Below are positions 1-11,568 of a DNA stretch of 64,000 nt, in pieces (the first letter of the stretch is position 1; each line of letters begins with the position of its first letter). The notes beneath the pieces are model-generated. The model worked only from the letters and a program-made list of their open reading frames with translations, did not search any database and was not told the DNA's origin. The stretch covers positions 81,671-145,670 of the forward strand of contig NZ_FOLS01000019.1 in assembly GCF_900112375.1 (NCBI RefSeq), in the 5' to 3' direction. Both the position numbers and the translations under genes were made by a program. Source of the DNA: Pseudomonas citronellolis (GTDB lineage Bacteria; Pseudomonadota; Gammaproteobacteria; Pseudomonadales; Pseudomonadaceae).

Positions 1-501
1 GGCCTCGGCGCGGGCCGGGTCCACTTCGTAGACGCTCAGTTGCTCCACGCCTTCGCTGAGCAGCGCGTGGGCCACCGCCGCGCCCGCGCCGCCGGCGCCC
101 AGTTGCACCACGCGGTTGCGCTTCACGTCGGCCAGGCCGCGGCGGAAGCCTTCGGCGAAGCCCAGGCAGTCGGTGTTGTGGCCGACGCGCTTGCCGTCCT
201 TCAGCACCACGGTGTTCACCGCGCCTATGCCGCGCGCTTCCTCGGAGAGTTCGTCCAGCAGCGGGATGATCGCCTGCTTGCACGGGAAGGTGATGTTCAG
301 CCCGGTGAAGCCCAGGCGCTGGGCGCCGTCGAGCAGTTCGGGCAGGGCGTCGAGGTTCAGCTTCAGCTGGTCCAGGTCGATCAGCCGGTACAGGTAGCGC
401 AGGCCCTGGGCGTCGCCTTCGTGCTCGTGCAGGGCGGGGGTGCGCGAGGCCTGGATGCCGGCGCCGATCAGGCCGGCGAGGATGGAAGTCTTCTGGCTCA
501 T
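1..501 (-). CDS. Shikimate/quinate dehydrogenase (AroE family), 3' end outside window
   Basis: Reading from the ATG at 501 gives an open frame to the window edge (167 codons, no stop). The protein starts MSQKTSILAGLIGAGIQASR and carries the AroE family features: the substrate-binding SRTPALHE stretch, the catalytic Lys in NITFPCKQ, the Asp in NTDCLGF, and the Rossmann glycine motif GAGGAGAA near residue 138. It should interconvert shikimate (or quinate) and its 3-dehydro form with NAD(P)H in the cytosol. The stop of aroQ lies just upstream (ATG at 501, aroQ stop at 506), so the two are probably co-transcribed. The SRTPALHEHEG variant resembles the extra, catabolic dehydrogenase that sits next to aroQ2 in P. 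aeruginosa rather than the biosynthetic AroE; that distinction is inferred from memory of the gene order. Confidence 0.88.
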   Translation of the reverse strand, partial: MSQKTSILAGLIGAGIQASRTPALHEHEGDAQGLRYLYRLIDLDQLKLNLDALPELLDGAQRLGFTGLNITFPCKQAIIPLLDELSEEARGIGAVNTVVLKDGKRVGHNTDCLGFAEGFRRGLADVKRNRVVQLGAGGAGAAVAHALLSEGVEQLSVYEVDPARAEA

Positions 502-505
502 GGCA

Positions 506-946
506 TCAGCCCCGCAGCAGGTGGGCGAAGTGGTCGAGGGCCAGGCGGTAGCCGTTGCTGCCGAAGCCGGCCAGCACGCCCACGGCGATGCCCGAGACGA
601 AGGAGTGGTGACGGAACTCCTCGCGCTTGTGCACGTTGGACAGGTGCACCTCGATCACCGGCAGCTCCACCGCCGCCAGGGCGTCGCGGATGGCCACCGA
701 GGTGTGCGTCCAGGCCGCCGGGTTGATCACGATGCCGGCGCAACGGCCGCGCGCTTCGTGGATCCAGTCGATCAACTGGCCCTCGTGGTTGGTCTGCTTG
801 AACGCCACCTGCAGGCCCAGTTCGTCGGCGCGCGCCTGGCAGAGGGCTTCGACGTCGGCCAGCGTCTCATGGCCGTAGGTGGCCGGTTCGCGGGTGCCGA
901 GCAGGTTCAGGTTGGGGCCGTTGAGGATCAGGATCGGGAGGGGCAT
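506..946 (-). CDS. aroQ: 3-dehydroquinate dehydratase, type II
   Basis: A 146-residue protein, the usual length of the dodecameric type II enzyme that converts 3-dehydroquinate to 3-dehydroshikimate. The whole active site is visible: [14 protein letters not shown] at residues 8-21, catalytic Tyr24, the FKQTNHEG loop (49-56), [10 protein letters not shown] (74-83), His101 in EVHLSN and Arg112. It reads towards and nearly touches the shikimate dehydrogenase downstream (4 bases between stop and ATG). A dehydratase plus a dehydrogenase outside the main aro loci suggests use of quinate or shikimate as carbon source, but a housekeeping role cannot be excluded. Confidence 0.95.
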   Translation of the reverse strand: MPLPILILNGPNLNLLGTREPATYGHETLADVEALCQARADELGLQVAFKQTNHEGQLIDWIHEARGRCAGIVINPAAWTHTSVAIRDALAAVELPVIEVHLSNVHKREEFRHHSFVSGIAVGVLAGFGSNGYRLALDHFAHLLRG

Positions 947-1139
947 GCGGGTGTCTCTTGTAGGTCTTGTCGCCGCTGGAGTGCGGTCATCAGAAAATGT
1001 ACTAAATGGTTACTTTCGTCAATTGGCTCGCCGGACTCTGGGAGAAAGCGCTGCAAGCCAGGCGTGGCAAGGCCCGGCGCGGTTTCTGGCCGGGCCGGGT
1101 GGAAGGAGGGAAACGCGGAAGTGTGCGATCAGCGGACGG

Positions 1140-1979
1140 TCAGTCCCACTTCGGGGCGAATTCCGGGCTGACCAGGCGGACGTTCTTCGGCAGGGCGGCG
1201 ATCTGCGCGCGGTCCTCGTCGTCCAGGCGCAGGTCGAGGGCGGCGAGGTTGGAGCGCTGGTTGGCCAGGCTGGCGGCCTTGGGAATGGCGGCCACGCCGT
1301 CCTGCTCCAGCAGCCAGGCCAGGGCCACCTGGCTAGGCAGCACGCCGTGGCGCCGGGCGATGGCCTGGATCGCCGGTTCCTCCAGCATGCGCCCGCGGCC
1401 CAGCGGGGTGTAGGCGGTGAGGGCCATGTCGTGGGCGCGGGCGTAGTCCAGCAGCGGTTGCTGGTTCAGCATCAGGTGGTATTCGACCTGGACGGCCGCC
1501 AGGGGTGCGCCCAGGGTTTCCATGGTCTCGCGCAGCAGCGCCAGGGGGAAGTTGGCCACGCCGATGGCGCGTGCCTTGCCGCTGTCGCGGGCGGCCACCA
1601 GGGCCTCGACGCTGCGCTTGAGGTCGTCGCCGACCAGGCTGCCGTTCTGGCCCGGCCAGTGGATCATGAACAGGTCCAGATAGTCGCTGCGCAGCGCGCG
1701 CAGGCTGTCGTCCAGGGACTGGGCGAGGTCGGCCGGGGCCAGGCGATCCCACCAGACCTTGCTGGTGACGTGGACGTCTTCGCGGGGCACCGGGCCGTCG
1801 GCCAGCGCCTGGCCCACGGCGTCCTCGTTGTGGTAGCCGGCGGCGGTGTCGATGTGCCGGTAGCCCAGCTCCAGGGCCTGGCGCACGGCGGCGCTGCACT
1901 CGGCGCCGGTCAGCGGCCAGGTGCCCAGGCCGAGCTTGGGCATGTTCAGGCCGTGGCGGTTGCGGATGCGTGCTTGCAT
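1140..1979 (-). CDS. Aldo/keto reductase (2,5-diketogluconate reductase type)
   Basis: 279 residues starting MQARIRNRHGLNMPKLGLGT, a TIM-barrel aldo/keto reductase using NADPH. The catalytic tetrad is complete: Asp44 and Tyr49 in HIDTAAGYHNE, Lys74 in TSKVWW, and His107 in FMIHWPG. The C-terminal part has the expected IPKAAS cofactor-phosphate loop. Its start overlaps the end of the upstream FAD dehydrogenase by 34 bases in another frame, so the two are translated from one transcript. A longer frame running up to 3800 is only an extension through the neighbour and is not used. The substrate is unknown; the family reduces small aldehydes and diketo sugars. Confidence 0.9.
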   Translation of the reverse strand: MQARIRNRHGLNMPKLGLGTWPLTGAECSAAVRQALELGYRHIDTAAGYHNEDAVGQALADGPVPREDVHVTSKVWWDRLAPADLAQSLDDSLRALRSDYLDLFMIHWPGQNGSLVGDDLKRSVEALVAARDSGKARAIGVANFPLALLRETMETLGAPLAAVQVEYHLMLNQQPLLDYARAHDMALTAYTPLGRGRMLEEPAIQAIARRHGVLPSQVALAWLLEQDGVAAIPKAASLANQRSNLAALDLRLDDEDRAQIAALPKNVRLVSPEFAPKWD

Positions 1980-3715
1980 GGGGTGGCTCCTGCTTGGGGT
2001 TCGTAGTCGTGGGCGCCGGCGGCGTGGCGGCCGGCGACGTAGCCGAAGGTCAGCGCCGGGCCGAGGTTGATGCCGCCGGAGGGGTAGTGGCCGCCGAACA
2101 CGCTGGCCATGTCGGTGCCGGCGGCGTACAGGCCGGGGATCGGCTGGCCGTCGGCGCCGAGCACGCGGGCCTGGCCGTCGCTCTTCAGCCCGGCGAAGGT
2201 GCCGAAGCAGCCCGGCTGCACTTTGACCGCATAGAACGGGCCGTGCTCGATGGGCGCGACGCACGGGTTGGGGCCGGGGTTGGCCGCATCGCCCTGCTTG
2301 CGGTTGAAGGCGGTGCTGCCGCGGCCGAAGGCCGGGTCCTCGCCGTTGCGGGCGTGGCGGTTGAAGTCGGCGACGGTCCGCGCCAGGCCCTGCGGGTCGA
2401 TGCCGCAGAGCTGCGCCAGTTGCTCGATGCTGGCGCCGCGCTTGAGGTAGCCGCTGCGCAGGTGCGCGCCGATGGGCAGCGGTGCCGGGCGCACGTAGCC
2501 CAGGCCGTAGCGGCGCAGGAAGCGGTGGTCGCAGACCAGCCAGGAGCAGGGCTCCTGGTCCTCGGGCAGGGCGGCGAGCATCGCGCTGACGTAGTCGTAA
2601 TAGCCGTGGGCCTCGTTGACGAAGCGCTCGCCGTTGGCCAGCACGCCGATGATGCCGGGCTTGCCGCGCTCGATGATGTGCGGGAAGTGGCCGACGCTGC
2701 CGTCGCGGTGCGCCACCTTCGACACCGGGGCCCAGGCCACGGGCGAGCGCAGGTTCGTCTCGACGCTGCCGCCGGCGGCTTCGCCCAGGCGCAGGCCATC
2801 GCCGGAGCAGGACTCCGGCGGCAGGGCGAGATTGTCGTGGCCGCTGGCGTCGCGGGGGAACAGCTGGCGGCGGCGCTCGGGGTCGTTGGGGAAGCCGCCG
2901 GCTGCGAGGACCACGGCCTTGGCGCGGATTTCCAGTTCGCCGCGCGGCGTCTTCACCACGGCACCGCGCACGGTGCCATCCTCCAGCAGCAGGCGCTGCG
3001 CCGGGCAGGACTCCATCAGGCGCACGCCCAGGTCTTGCGCCGACTTGGCCAGGCGCGCCACCAGCGCCACGCCGTTGACCAGGTGCATGGCGCGGCCGTA
3101 GCGAGCGAGGTGGTAGAAGTGGGTTAGTACGCGCTTGGCCACGTGGACGAACGCGCGTGGCGAGCGGGTCATGTTGAGGAAGGCGGCCAGGTCGGCGCCG
3201 GCCATGATCGGCATGCCGAGGAAGGAGGTTTCGCGCATGGTCCTGCGCAGGCGCGGCAGCAGGTCGCCGACCTCGCGGGCATCGTAGGGCGCGGCTATCA
3301 CCTGATGGCCGCCGCTGGCGGCGCCGGGGGTGTCGCCATGCATGTCGGGGATGCCGTTGCCGTCGGCGAACTGCAGGCAGGTGTGCTGCTCGAAGAAGGC
3401 CACCATGTGCGGCGCGGCTTCGAGGAAGGCGTCCACCCGTGCGGCGTCGTAGTAGTCGCCCAGCTCGTTGCGCAGGTAGGTGCGCGGCTGCTCGATGTCC
3501 TCCTCGATGCCGGCACGGCGCGCCAGCGGGTTGCGCGGCACCCAGGCCCAGCCGCCGGACCAGGCGGTGGCGCCGCCGAACACCGCTTCCTTCTCCACCA
3601 GGATGACCTTCTGGCCGTGCCAGGCGGCAGTGACGGCAGCGGCCAGGCCGGCGGCGCCGGAGCCGACCACCAGCAGGTCGCAGTCGGTGGGCGGCAGGTT
3701 CGGGGCAGGGGACAT
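1946..3715 (-). CDS. FAD-dependent dehydrogenase (fumarate reductase / 3-ketosteroid dehydrogenase family)
   Basis: 589 residues from the ATG at 3715, which has a GGAG ribosome site upstream; the frame extends 61 codons further but that part reads through promoter DNA. Near the N-terminus DLLVVGSGAAGLAAAVTA is the dinucleotide-binding fold and VEKEAVFGGATAWSGG the FAD-contacting loop typical of fumarate reductase and 3-ketosteroid-delta1-dehydrogenase flavoproteins. The C-terminus has the second FAD site (GLYAAGTDMASVFGGHYPSGGINLGPALTFGY region). No secretion signal or haem site is visible. It leads an operon with the aldo/keto reductase, so a two-step oxidation/reduction of an alicyclic or steroid-like compound is possible; the substrate cannot be read from sequence. 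Confidence 0.85.
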   Translation of the reverse strand: MSPAPNLPPTDCDLLVVGSGAAGLAAAVTAAWHGQKVILVEKEAVFGGATAWSGGWAWVPRNPLARRAGIEEDIEQPRTYLRNELGDYYDAARVDAFLEAAPHMVAFFEQHTCLQFADGNGIPDMHGDTPGAASGGHQVIAAPYDAREVGDLLPRLRRTMRETSFLGMPIMAGADLAAFLNMTRSPRAFVHVAKRVLTHFYHLARYGRAMHLVNGVALVARLAKSAQDLGVRLMESCPAQRLLLEDGTVRGAVVKTPRGELEIRAKAVVLAAGGFPNDPERRRQLFPRDASGHDNLALPPESCSGDGLRLGEAAGGSVETNLRSPVAWAPVSKVAHRDGSVGHFPHIIERGKPGIIGVLANGERFVNEAHGYYDYVSAMLAALPEDQEPCSWLVCDHRFLRRYGLGYVRPAPLPIGAHLRSGYLKRGASIEQLAQLCGIDPQGLARTVADFNRHARNGEDPAFGRGSTAFNRKQGDAANPGPNPCVAPIEHGPFYAVKVQPGCFGTFAGLKSDGQARVLGADGQPIPGLYAAGTDMASVFGGHYPSGGINLGPALTFGYVAGRHAAGAHDYEPQAGATPCKHASATATA

Positions 3716-3742
3716 GGGCAGGGGACTCCGCGGGATTGTTTT

Positions 3743-3757
3743 TGGAACTTGGTTCCA
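3743..3757. promoter_or_regulatory. Candidate operator of the FAD dehydrogenase operon
   Basis: TGGAACTTGGTTCCA is a perfect 6-bp inverted repeat with a 3-base spacer, 28 bases upstream of the FAD dehydrogenase start and within AT-richer DNA that could hold its -10 region. The form resembles operators of IclR-type regulators, but no such gene is adjacent, so the regulator is unknown. Confidence 0.4.
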
Positions 3758-3831
3758 TAATCTTGTTTGGGGCGGAGAGAAGGCAAGCTGCCGGGCACAA
3801 CTACTGGTCGATAATCGGTCGGAGGGTGGAC

Positions 3832-4147
3832 GTAGGATGGGTTGAGCGAAGCGATACCCATCATTCATCGGGGCGCTGGGCTGATCATTTCCATGCAAGG
3901 CTTGGTGGTGGGCTGGGCCTCGCCCCTCTCCCTAACCCTCTCCCTGAAGGGAGAGGGGACCGTTCGGTGTGCTCGGGTATTTTGGAGTTAGCCGGATATT
4001 ACGGCGTCCGGCTGAAGCCATGCTTTCAGCCGGCACGGACAAGCCCCCTCTCCCTTCAGGGAGAGGGCTGGGGAGAGGGGTACGGACGCCAACCCAGCTC
4101 CAGAGTCAAACCTGACGCCATTGTTCGCGAGCAAGCTCGCTCCTACA
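3832..4147. repeat. Intergenic repeat block (three Pseudomonas repeat families)
   Basis: The gene-free stretch 3716-4250 holds, in order: a 31-base element GTAGGATGGGTTGAGC...ATACCCATC (3832-3862); an inverted pair of CCCTCTCCC/GGGAGAGGG arms with Shine-like CTGAAGGGAG cores (3921-4080); and TTCGCGAGCAAGCTCGCTCC plus TACA (4124-4147). Each family recurs many times elsewhere in the window. Open frames across it (for example 3736-4221) are artefacts of these repeats. Confidence 0.85.
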
Positions 4148-4301
4148 GATATTTCCGGTCCTCCCTGAAAATTGGGAAAGCTCACGCACAAGCCTGCGAT
4201 ACTTCGCCTTGTTGCGCCTGAGTGGGGCTCGCTAGGGTTCGTCCGTCACGGCGATTGTCGTGACCGGGTGTGGAAACCCGGACCAACTATGCAGGCGCGG
4301 T

Positions 4302-4332
4302 AGCGCCATAGCTGTTCAGCTGGCGCTTTTTT
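4302..4332 (+). terminator. Intrinsic terminator in the C4 leader
   Basis: AGCGCCA (4302-4308) pairs perfectly with TGGCGCT (4321-4327); an inner GCTG/CAGC stem closes a two-base loop, and five further T follow (4328-4332). It lies between the upstream C4 target copy (4266-4295) and the C4 RNA (4354-4434), so it could attenuate transcription of the leader. Confidence 0.75.
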
Positions 4333-4353
4333 GTGCCCGCTGTACGTCGTTCT

Positions 4354-4434
4354 ATGGCGGGCCGTGCAAGGCGGGCTTCGGCCCGGCCGGGTCCTGCATA
4401 GCCGGTATTTCCACCCTTGCACGGCCTGCCACCC
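4354..4434 (+). ncRNA. C4 antisense RNA (phage P1/P7 C4 family)
   Basis: A 16-bp stem, GGCGGGCCGTGCAAGG (4356-4371) with CCTTGCACGGCCTGCC (4415-4430, one G-U), encloses a CGGGC-TTCG-GCCCG hairpin (4372-4385) and a single-stranded segment CCTGCATAGCCGG then TATTTCCACCC. This matches, from memory, the shape and conserved bases of the Rfam C4 antisense RNA family. In phages P1 and P7, C4 is cut from its own mRNA and pairs with target boxes that overlap the next ribosome site. Here CCTGCATAG (4393-4401) is exactly complementary to CTATGCAGG at 4287-4295 and again at 4473-4481, the latter covering the AGGAG of the downstream gene; TTTCCAC (4408-4414) is complementary to GTGGAAA at 4270-4276 and 4440-4446. 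Confidence 0.82.
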
Positions 4435-4438
4435 CAAC

Positions 4439-4483
4439 TGTGGAAAGTTTGGGTGGTGGCTTCCGAACCTATCTATGCAGGAG
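4439..4483 (+). promoter_or_regulatory. C4 target boxes overlapping the ribosome binding site
   Basis: GTGGAAA (4440-4446) and CTATGCAGG (4473-4481) are complementary to the exposed segment of the C4 RNA just upstream. The second box contains the AGGAG (4479-4483) that serves the ATG at 4492, so pairing would hide the ribosome site. An upstream copy of both boxes lies at 4270-4295 in front of the intrinsic terminator. Confidence 0.65.
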
Positions 4484-4491
4484 TGATGGAT

Positions 4492-4794
4492 ATGCACCGC
4501 CCAGCTTTTACCCGCGCGCACCACCCGACTGAAAAACTCTTCACCACCCACATCCCCGCCGCTGACGGCCAGCCGGCGCTGGAGCTGTTCTGGCTGCAGG
4601 ACTGCCAGGCCGCCATCGATGCCGGGCAGCGACGCGCCGAGCGCTGGTTGATGGAAAAGGAGCCGGCCAGCCTCTGGGCGGTCCTGCTGGTTGGCCGCGA
4701 AGGGCAGGTTCCGGAGGGGCAACGCACGGCGTACGAGGTAGCTTTCCTGGCGCGCTTGCAGCAGCGTTTGTTGGCGCAGGAGGCGGCCAGCTAG
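4492..4794 (+). CDS. Small protein of unknown function under C4 RNA control
   Basis: 100 residues, MHRPAFTRAHHPTEKLF onwards, no signal peptide or membrane segment; the C-terminal third is a predicted amphipathic helix rich in Leu, Gln and Arg. I do not recognise the family. The ATG at 4492 sits 8 bases after AGGAG (4479-4483); an in-frame ATG at 4486 is too close to that site, and the frame also extends back to 4417 through the C4 RNA. Small genes behind C4 leaders are usually phage-derived (anti-repressors or host-takeover proteins), so this may be a domesticated phage gene; that is inference from the leader only. Confidence 0.6.
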   Translation: MHRPAFTRAHHPTEKLFTTHIPAADGQPALELFWLQDCQAAIDAGQRRAERWLMEKEPASLWAVLLVGREGQVPEGQRTAYEVAFLARLQQRLLAQEAAS

Positions 4795-4807
4795 CGGCGT
4801 GGGTGTC

Positions 4808-4889
4808 GATGGGTTTCGCAGGCTCAACCCATCCTACGGGTGCCAGGTGTGTGCGACGTAGGATGGGTTGAGCGCAGCGATACCCATCG
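4808..4889. repeat. Inverted pair of the GTAGGATGGGTTGAGC repeat
   Basis: Two copies of the 31-base family face each other (4808-4838 reverse, 4858-4888 forward) around a 19-base spacer, giving a long potential hairpin between the small C4-controlled gene and the end of the bkd operon. Similar inverted pairs recur at 29,908 and 38,232. It could act as a bidirectional transcription or mRNA end. Confidence 0.8.
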
Positions 4890-4907
4890 GCGGGTATCGC
4901 AGGGGGC

Positions 4908-6314
<1,407 letters not shown>

Positions 6315-6319
6315 GGCGG

Positions 6320-7591
6320 TCACTCCAGGAACAGGGTGGCGGGGTGTTCGAGCAGGGCGCGCACGGCCTGGATGAAGGCCGCCGCGTCCATGCCGTCGAC
6401 CACCCGGTGATCGAAGGACGAGGACAGGTTCATCATCTTGCGCACCACGATCTGGCCGTTGAGCACCATGGGCCGCTCGACCATGCGGTTGACGCCGACG
6501 ATGGCCACTTCCGGGTGGTTGATCACCGGCGTGCTGACGATGCCGCCCAGTGCACCCAGGCTGCTGAGGGTGATGGTCGAGCCGGAGAGTTCCTCGCGGC
6601 TGGCCTTGCCGTGGCGCGCGGCCTCGGCCAGGCGCGCCACTTCCGCGGCGTTGCCCCACAGGTCGCGGGATTCGGCGTTGCGCAGCACCGGCACCATCAG
6701 GCCGCTGTCGCTCTGGGTGGCCACGCCCAGGTGCACCGCGCCGTAGCGGGTGATGACTTCGGCTTCGTCGTCATAGCGGGCGTTGAGCTGCGGGAACTCG
6801 CGCAGGGCCACCACCATCGCGCGGGCGATGAAGGGCAGCAGGGTGAGCTTGCCGCGGCTGGCGCCGTACTTGGCGTTGAGGTGCTGGCGCAGGTCCTCCA
6901 GGTCGGTGACGTCGATTTCCTCGACGTAGCTGAAGTGCGGGATGCGCCGCTTGGCCTCGGCCATCTTCTGGGCGATCTTGCGGCGCAGGCCGATGACCTG
7001 GATCTGCTGCTCGTCGTGGCGCGCGGCGTAGCCGGAGGCGACCACCGCGCCGCCGTGGGCCAGGTACTGGTCGAGGTCGTCGTGGAGGATGCGCCCGGCG
7101 GGGCCGGAGCCCTGCACGAATTGCAGTTCCACGCCCAGGTCGCGGGCGCGCTGGCGCACCGCCGGGGAGGCCAGCGGCTTCTCGCCGGGGGCGCGGCGCG
7201 GGGCCGGCGCGGCGGCTGCCGGGCGCGGCGCGGGGGCCGGTTTCGCTTCGGCGCGCGGGGCTTCCCTGAGCGGCTGGGCTTTCGCTTCGGCTTCCGCGGC
7301 GGGCGCGCTTTCATGGGGCCTGGCCGCGGCTTCGCGGTGGTTGCCGGCGCCTTCCACTTCCAGGCGCACCAGTTCGCCGCCCACGGCCATCACCTGGCCG
7401 GGCTCGCCGCCCAGGGCGAGAATCCTGCCGGAGACCGGCGAGGGGATTTCCACGGTGGCCTTGTCGGTCATCACTTCGGCCAGCACCTGGTCCTCATGGA
7501 CCTCGTCGCCGACCTTGATGTGCCATTCCACCAGTTCCACTTCGGCGATGCCTTCCCCGATGTCCGGCATCTTGATCACGTGAATGCCCAT
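6320..7591 (-). CDS. bkdB: Branched-chain keto acid dehydrogenase E2, lipoyl transacylase
   Basis: 423 residues in three modules: an N-terminal lipoyl domain with Lys44 in [10 protein letters not shown] as the lipoylation site; an Ala/Pro/Glu-rich linker (about 85-135) followed by the peripheral subunit-binding domain ([17 protein letters not shown] region); and a catalytic domain ending in [13 protein letters not shown] with the active His and Asp. It moves the acyl group from E1 to coenzyme A and forms the core of the complex. It starts one base before the end of bkdA2 (7592) and its stop overlaps the GTG codons of lpdV, so translation is coupled. Confidence 0.96.
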   Translation of the reverse strand: MGIHVIKMPDIGEGIAEVELVEWHIKVGDEVHEDQVLAEVMTDKATVEIPSPVSGRILALGGEPGQVMAVGGELVRLEVEGAGNHREAAARPHESAPAAEAEAKAQPLREAPRAEAKPAPAPRPAAAAPAPRRAPGEKPLASPAVRQRARDLGVELQFVQGSGPAGRILHDDLDQYLAHGGAVVASGYAARHDEQQIQVIGLRRKIAQKMAEAKRRIPHFSYVEEIDVTDLEDLRQHLNAKYGASRGKLTLLPFIARAMVVALREFPQLNARYDDEAEVITRYGAVHLGVATQSDSGLMVPVLRNAESRDLWGNAAEVARLAEAARHGKASREELSGSTITLSSLGALGGIVSTPVINHPEVAIVGVNRMVERPMVLNGQIVVRKMMNLSSSFDHRVVDGMDAAAFIQAVRALLEHPATLFLE

Positions 7592-10145
<2,554 letters not shown>

Positions 10146-10607
10146 ATGGCCGACATCGACCGCACCGACCTCAAGATCCTCCGCGCCCTGGCCGACGACG
10201 GCCGCCTGAGCTGGCGCGACCTGGCGCAGAAGATCGGCCTGTCGCTGACGCCGACGCTGCGCCGGGTGCGGCGCCTGGAGGAAGAGCGGTACATCCAGGG
10301 CTATTTCGCCCAGCTCGACGAGGAGCGCCTGTCCGGGGCCATGAGCGTGTTCGTTTCGGTCACCCTGGAAAAACAGACCGGCGACTACCTGGCGCGGTTC
10401 GAGGAAAGCATCGTCCAGGCGCCGCAGGTGATGAGCTGCTTCCAGATGACCGGCGACGCGGACTACATGCTGCGCGTGGTGGTCAAGGACCTGGCGGCCT
10501 ACCAGGCCTTCCTCACCACCACCCTGACGCAGATTCCCGGGGTGGCCGGGATCAAGTCGGCGTTCGCCTTGAAGTCGGTGCTCAAGCGCTCGGCGCCGCC
10601 GATTTGA
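10146..10607 (+). CDS. bkdR: Lrp/AsnC-family regulator of the bkd operon
   Basis: 153 residues. The N-terminal helix-turn-helix reads DRTDLKILRALADDGRLSWR ... LSLTPTLRRVRRLEEE, and the C-terminal RAM (ligand-sensing) domain holds VMSCFQMTGDADYMLRVVV. The start at 10146 (MADIDRTDLK) is preferred to the frame's earlier ATG at 10086, which lies in AT-rich promoter DNA. By position it is BkdR, which activates the bkd operon in response to branched-chain amino acids and represses itself. Confidence 0.9.
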   Translation: MADIDRTDLKILRALADDGRLSWRDLAQKIGLSLTPTLRRVRRLEEERYIQGYFAQLDEERLSGAMSVFVSVTLEKQTGDYLARFEESIVQAPQVMSCFQMTGDADYMLRVVVKDLAAYQAFLTTTLTQIPGVAGIKSAFALKSVLKRSAPPI

Positions 10608-10611
10608 GGAT

Positions 10612-10914
10612 GTAGGAGCGAGCTTGCTCGCGAATGCCCGCGGCGGAGTCTGTTCGCGAGCAAGCTCGCTCCCACGAAAAGCCGTGCTTGCCTGTAGGAG
10701 CGGATTTATCCGCGATTGCGCCGGCAGGGCCGGCGCATATGCCATCGCGGACGGAGTCCGCTCCTACGCGTCATGCCCGTCTTCGAGACAGCCTTTGCGG
10801 TCGTGGTGATGGGTATCGCTTCGCTCAACCCATCCTACGGGAAAGCGCCGTGCTTCCCGGCAACCTGTAGGAGCGGGCCCTGCCCGCGATTCGCGCGCAG
10901 GGCGCGCTCCTACA
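10612..10914. repeat. Block of four intergenic repeat families
   Basis: Between bkdR and apt, the 310-base gap is filled with: an inverted pair of GTAGGAGCGAGCTTGCTCGC (10612-10676); an imperfect pair GTAGGAGCGGATTTATCCGC / GCGGACGGAGTCCGCTCCTA (10693-10770); a reverse copy of the GTAGGATGGGTTGAGC family (10808-10840); and GTAGGAGCGGGCCCTGCCCG with its mirror arm (10866-10914). All can fold into hairpins. No gene is seen here. Confidence 0.85.
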
Positions 10915-10920
10915 TGCTCC

Positions 10921-11469
10921 TCACTGCTCGTCGAGGGCGAAGGCGGTGAGGCTGTAGGTGGGGATGCCGGCGTCGGCCAGTTTGGCCGAGCCGCCGAGTT
11001 CCGGCAGGTCGATGATGGCGGCGGCTTCCAGGACCTTGGCGCCCATGCGCCGTACCAGTTGCGCGGCGGCCAGCAGGGTGCCGCCGGTGGCGATCAGGTC
11101 GTCGAAGATCAGCACGCTGTCGCCTTCGCACAGGCTGTCGGCGTGCACTTCCAGCAGGGCTTCGCCGTATTCGGTCTGGTAGGCCTGGGCCAGCACGTCG
11201 GCGGGCAGCTTGCCCTGCTTGCGGAACAGCACCAGCGGCTTGTTCAGTTCGTAGGCGATGATCGAGCCGATCAGGAAGCCGCGCGCGTCCATGGCGCCGA
11301 TGTGGCTGAAATCCGCCTCGACGTAGCGCTGGATGAAGCTGTCGGCGACGAAGCGCAGCGCGCGCGGCGACTGGAACAGCGGGGTGATGTCACGGAACAC
11401 CACGCCGGCCTTGGGGAAGTCGGGGACCGCGCGGATCACGGATTTCAGGTCGAGCTGGTTGAGGATCAT
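10921..11469 (-). CDS. apt: Adenine phosphoribosyltransferase
   Basis: 182 residues, identical in length to P. aeruginosa Apt. The PRPP-binding motif [14 protein letters not shown] is intact, as are the GAMDARGFL and [10 protein letters not shown] segments. It salvages adenine to AMP in the cytosol. The ATG at 11469 gives [20 protein letters not shown]; twenty further upstream codons are open but lie in the intergenic hairpin region. It follows anr in the same direction, with a hairpin between them. Confidence 0.96.
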   Translation of the reverse strand: MILNQLDLKSVIRAVPDFPKAGVVFRDITPLFQSPRALRFVADSFIQRYVEADFSHIGAMDARGFLIGSIIAYELNKPLVLFRKQGKLPADVLAQAYQTEYGEALLEVHADSLCEGDSVLIFDDLIATGGTLLAAAQLVRRMGAKVLEAAAIIDLPELGGSAKLADAGIPTYSLTAFALDEQ

Positions 11470-11513
11470 GCTGGCAAGGTACCTGGTGACTGCTTTGCGA
11501 AGCCCCAAAGTAT

Positions 11514-11541
11514 AACGGGCCCGCCACAAGGCGAGCCCGTT
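11514..11541 (-). terminator. Hairpin between anr and apt
   Basis: On the minus strand AACGGGC-T-CGCC pairs with GGCG-G-GCCCGTT around a TTGT loop, followed by ATACTTT. The stem is good, the T tract short. It sits 28 bases after the anr stop and before apt. Confidence 0.5.
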
Positions 11542-11568
11542 TTGCGCGATGACCGGAAGGTCGCGCCT

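Noticed and set aside
1140..3800. 886-codon minus-strand frame joining the aldo/keto reductase and the FAD gene
   Set aside because: Only its last 279 codons match a family; the remainder is the wrong frame of the FAD dehydrogenase.
3736..4221. 161-codon plus-strand frame
   Set aside because: Made of the intergenic repeat families; the peptide stretches (VGWVERSDTHH, LPNPLPEGRG) recur wherever these repeats are read through.
4260..4532. 90-codon plus-strand frame across the C4 leader
   Set aside because: It translates the C4 RNA and its target boxes; the base pairing explains the sequence and no ribosome site precedes it.
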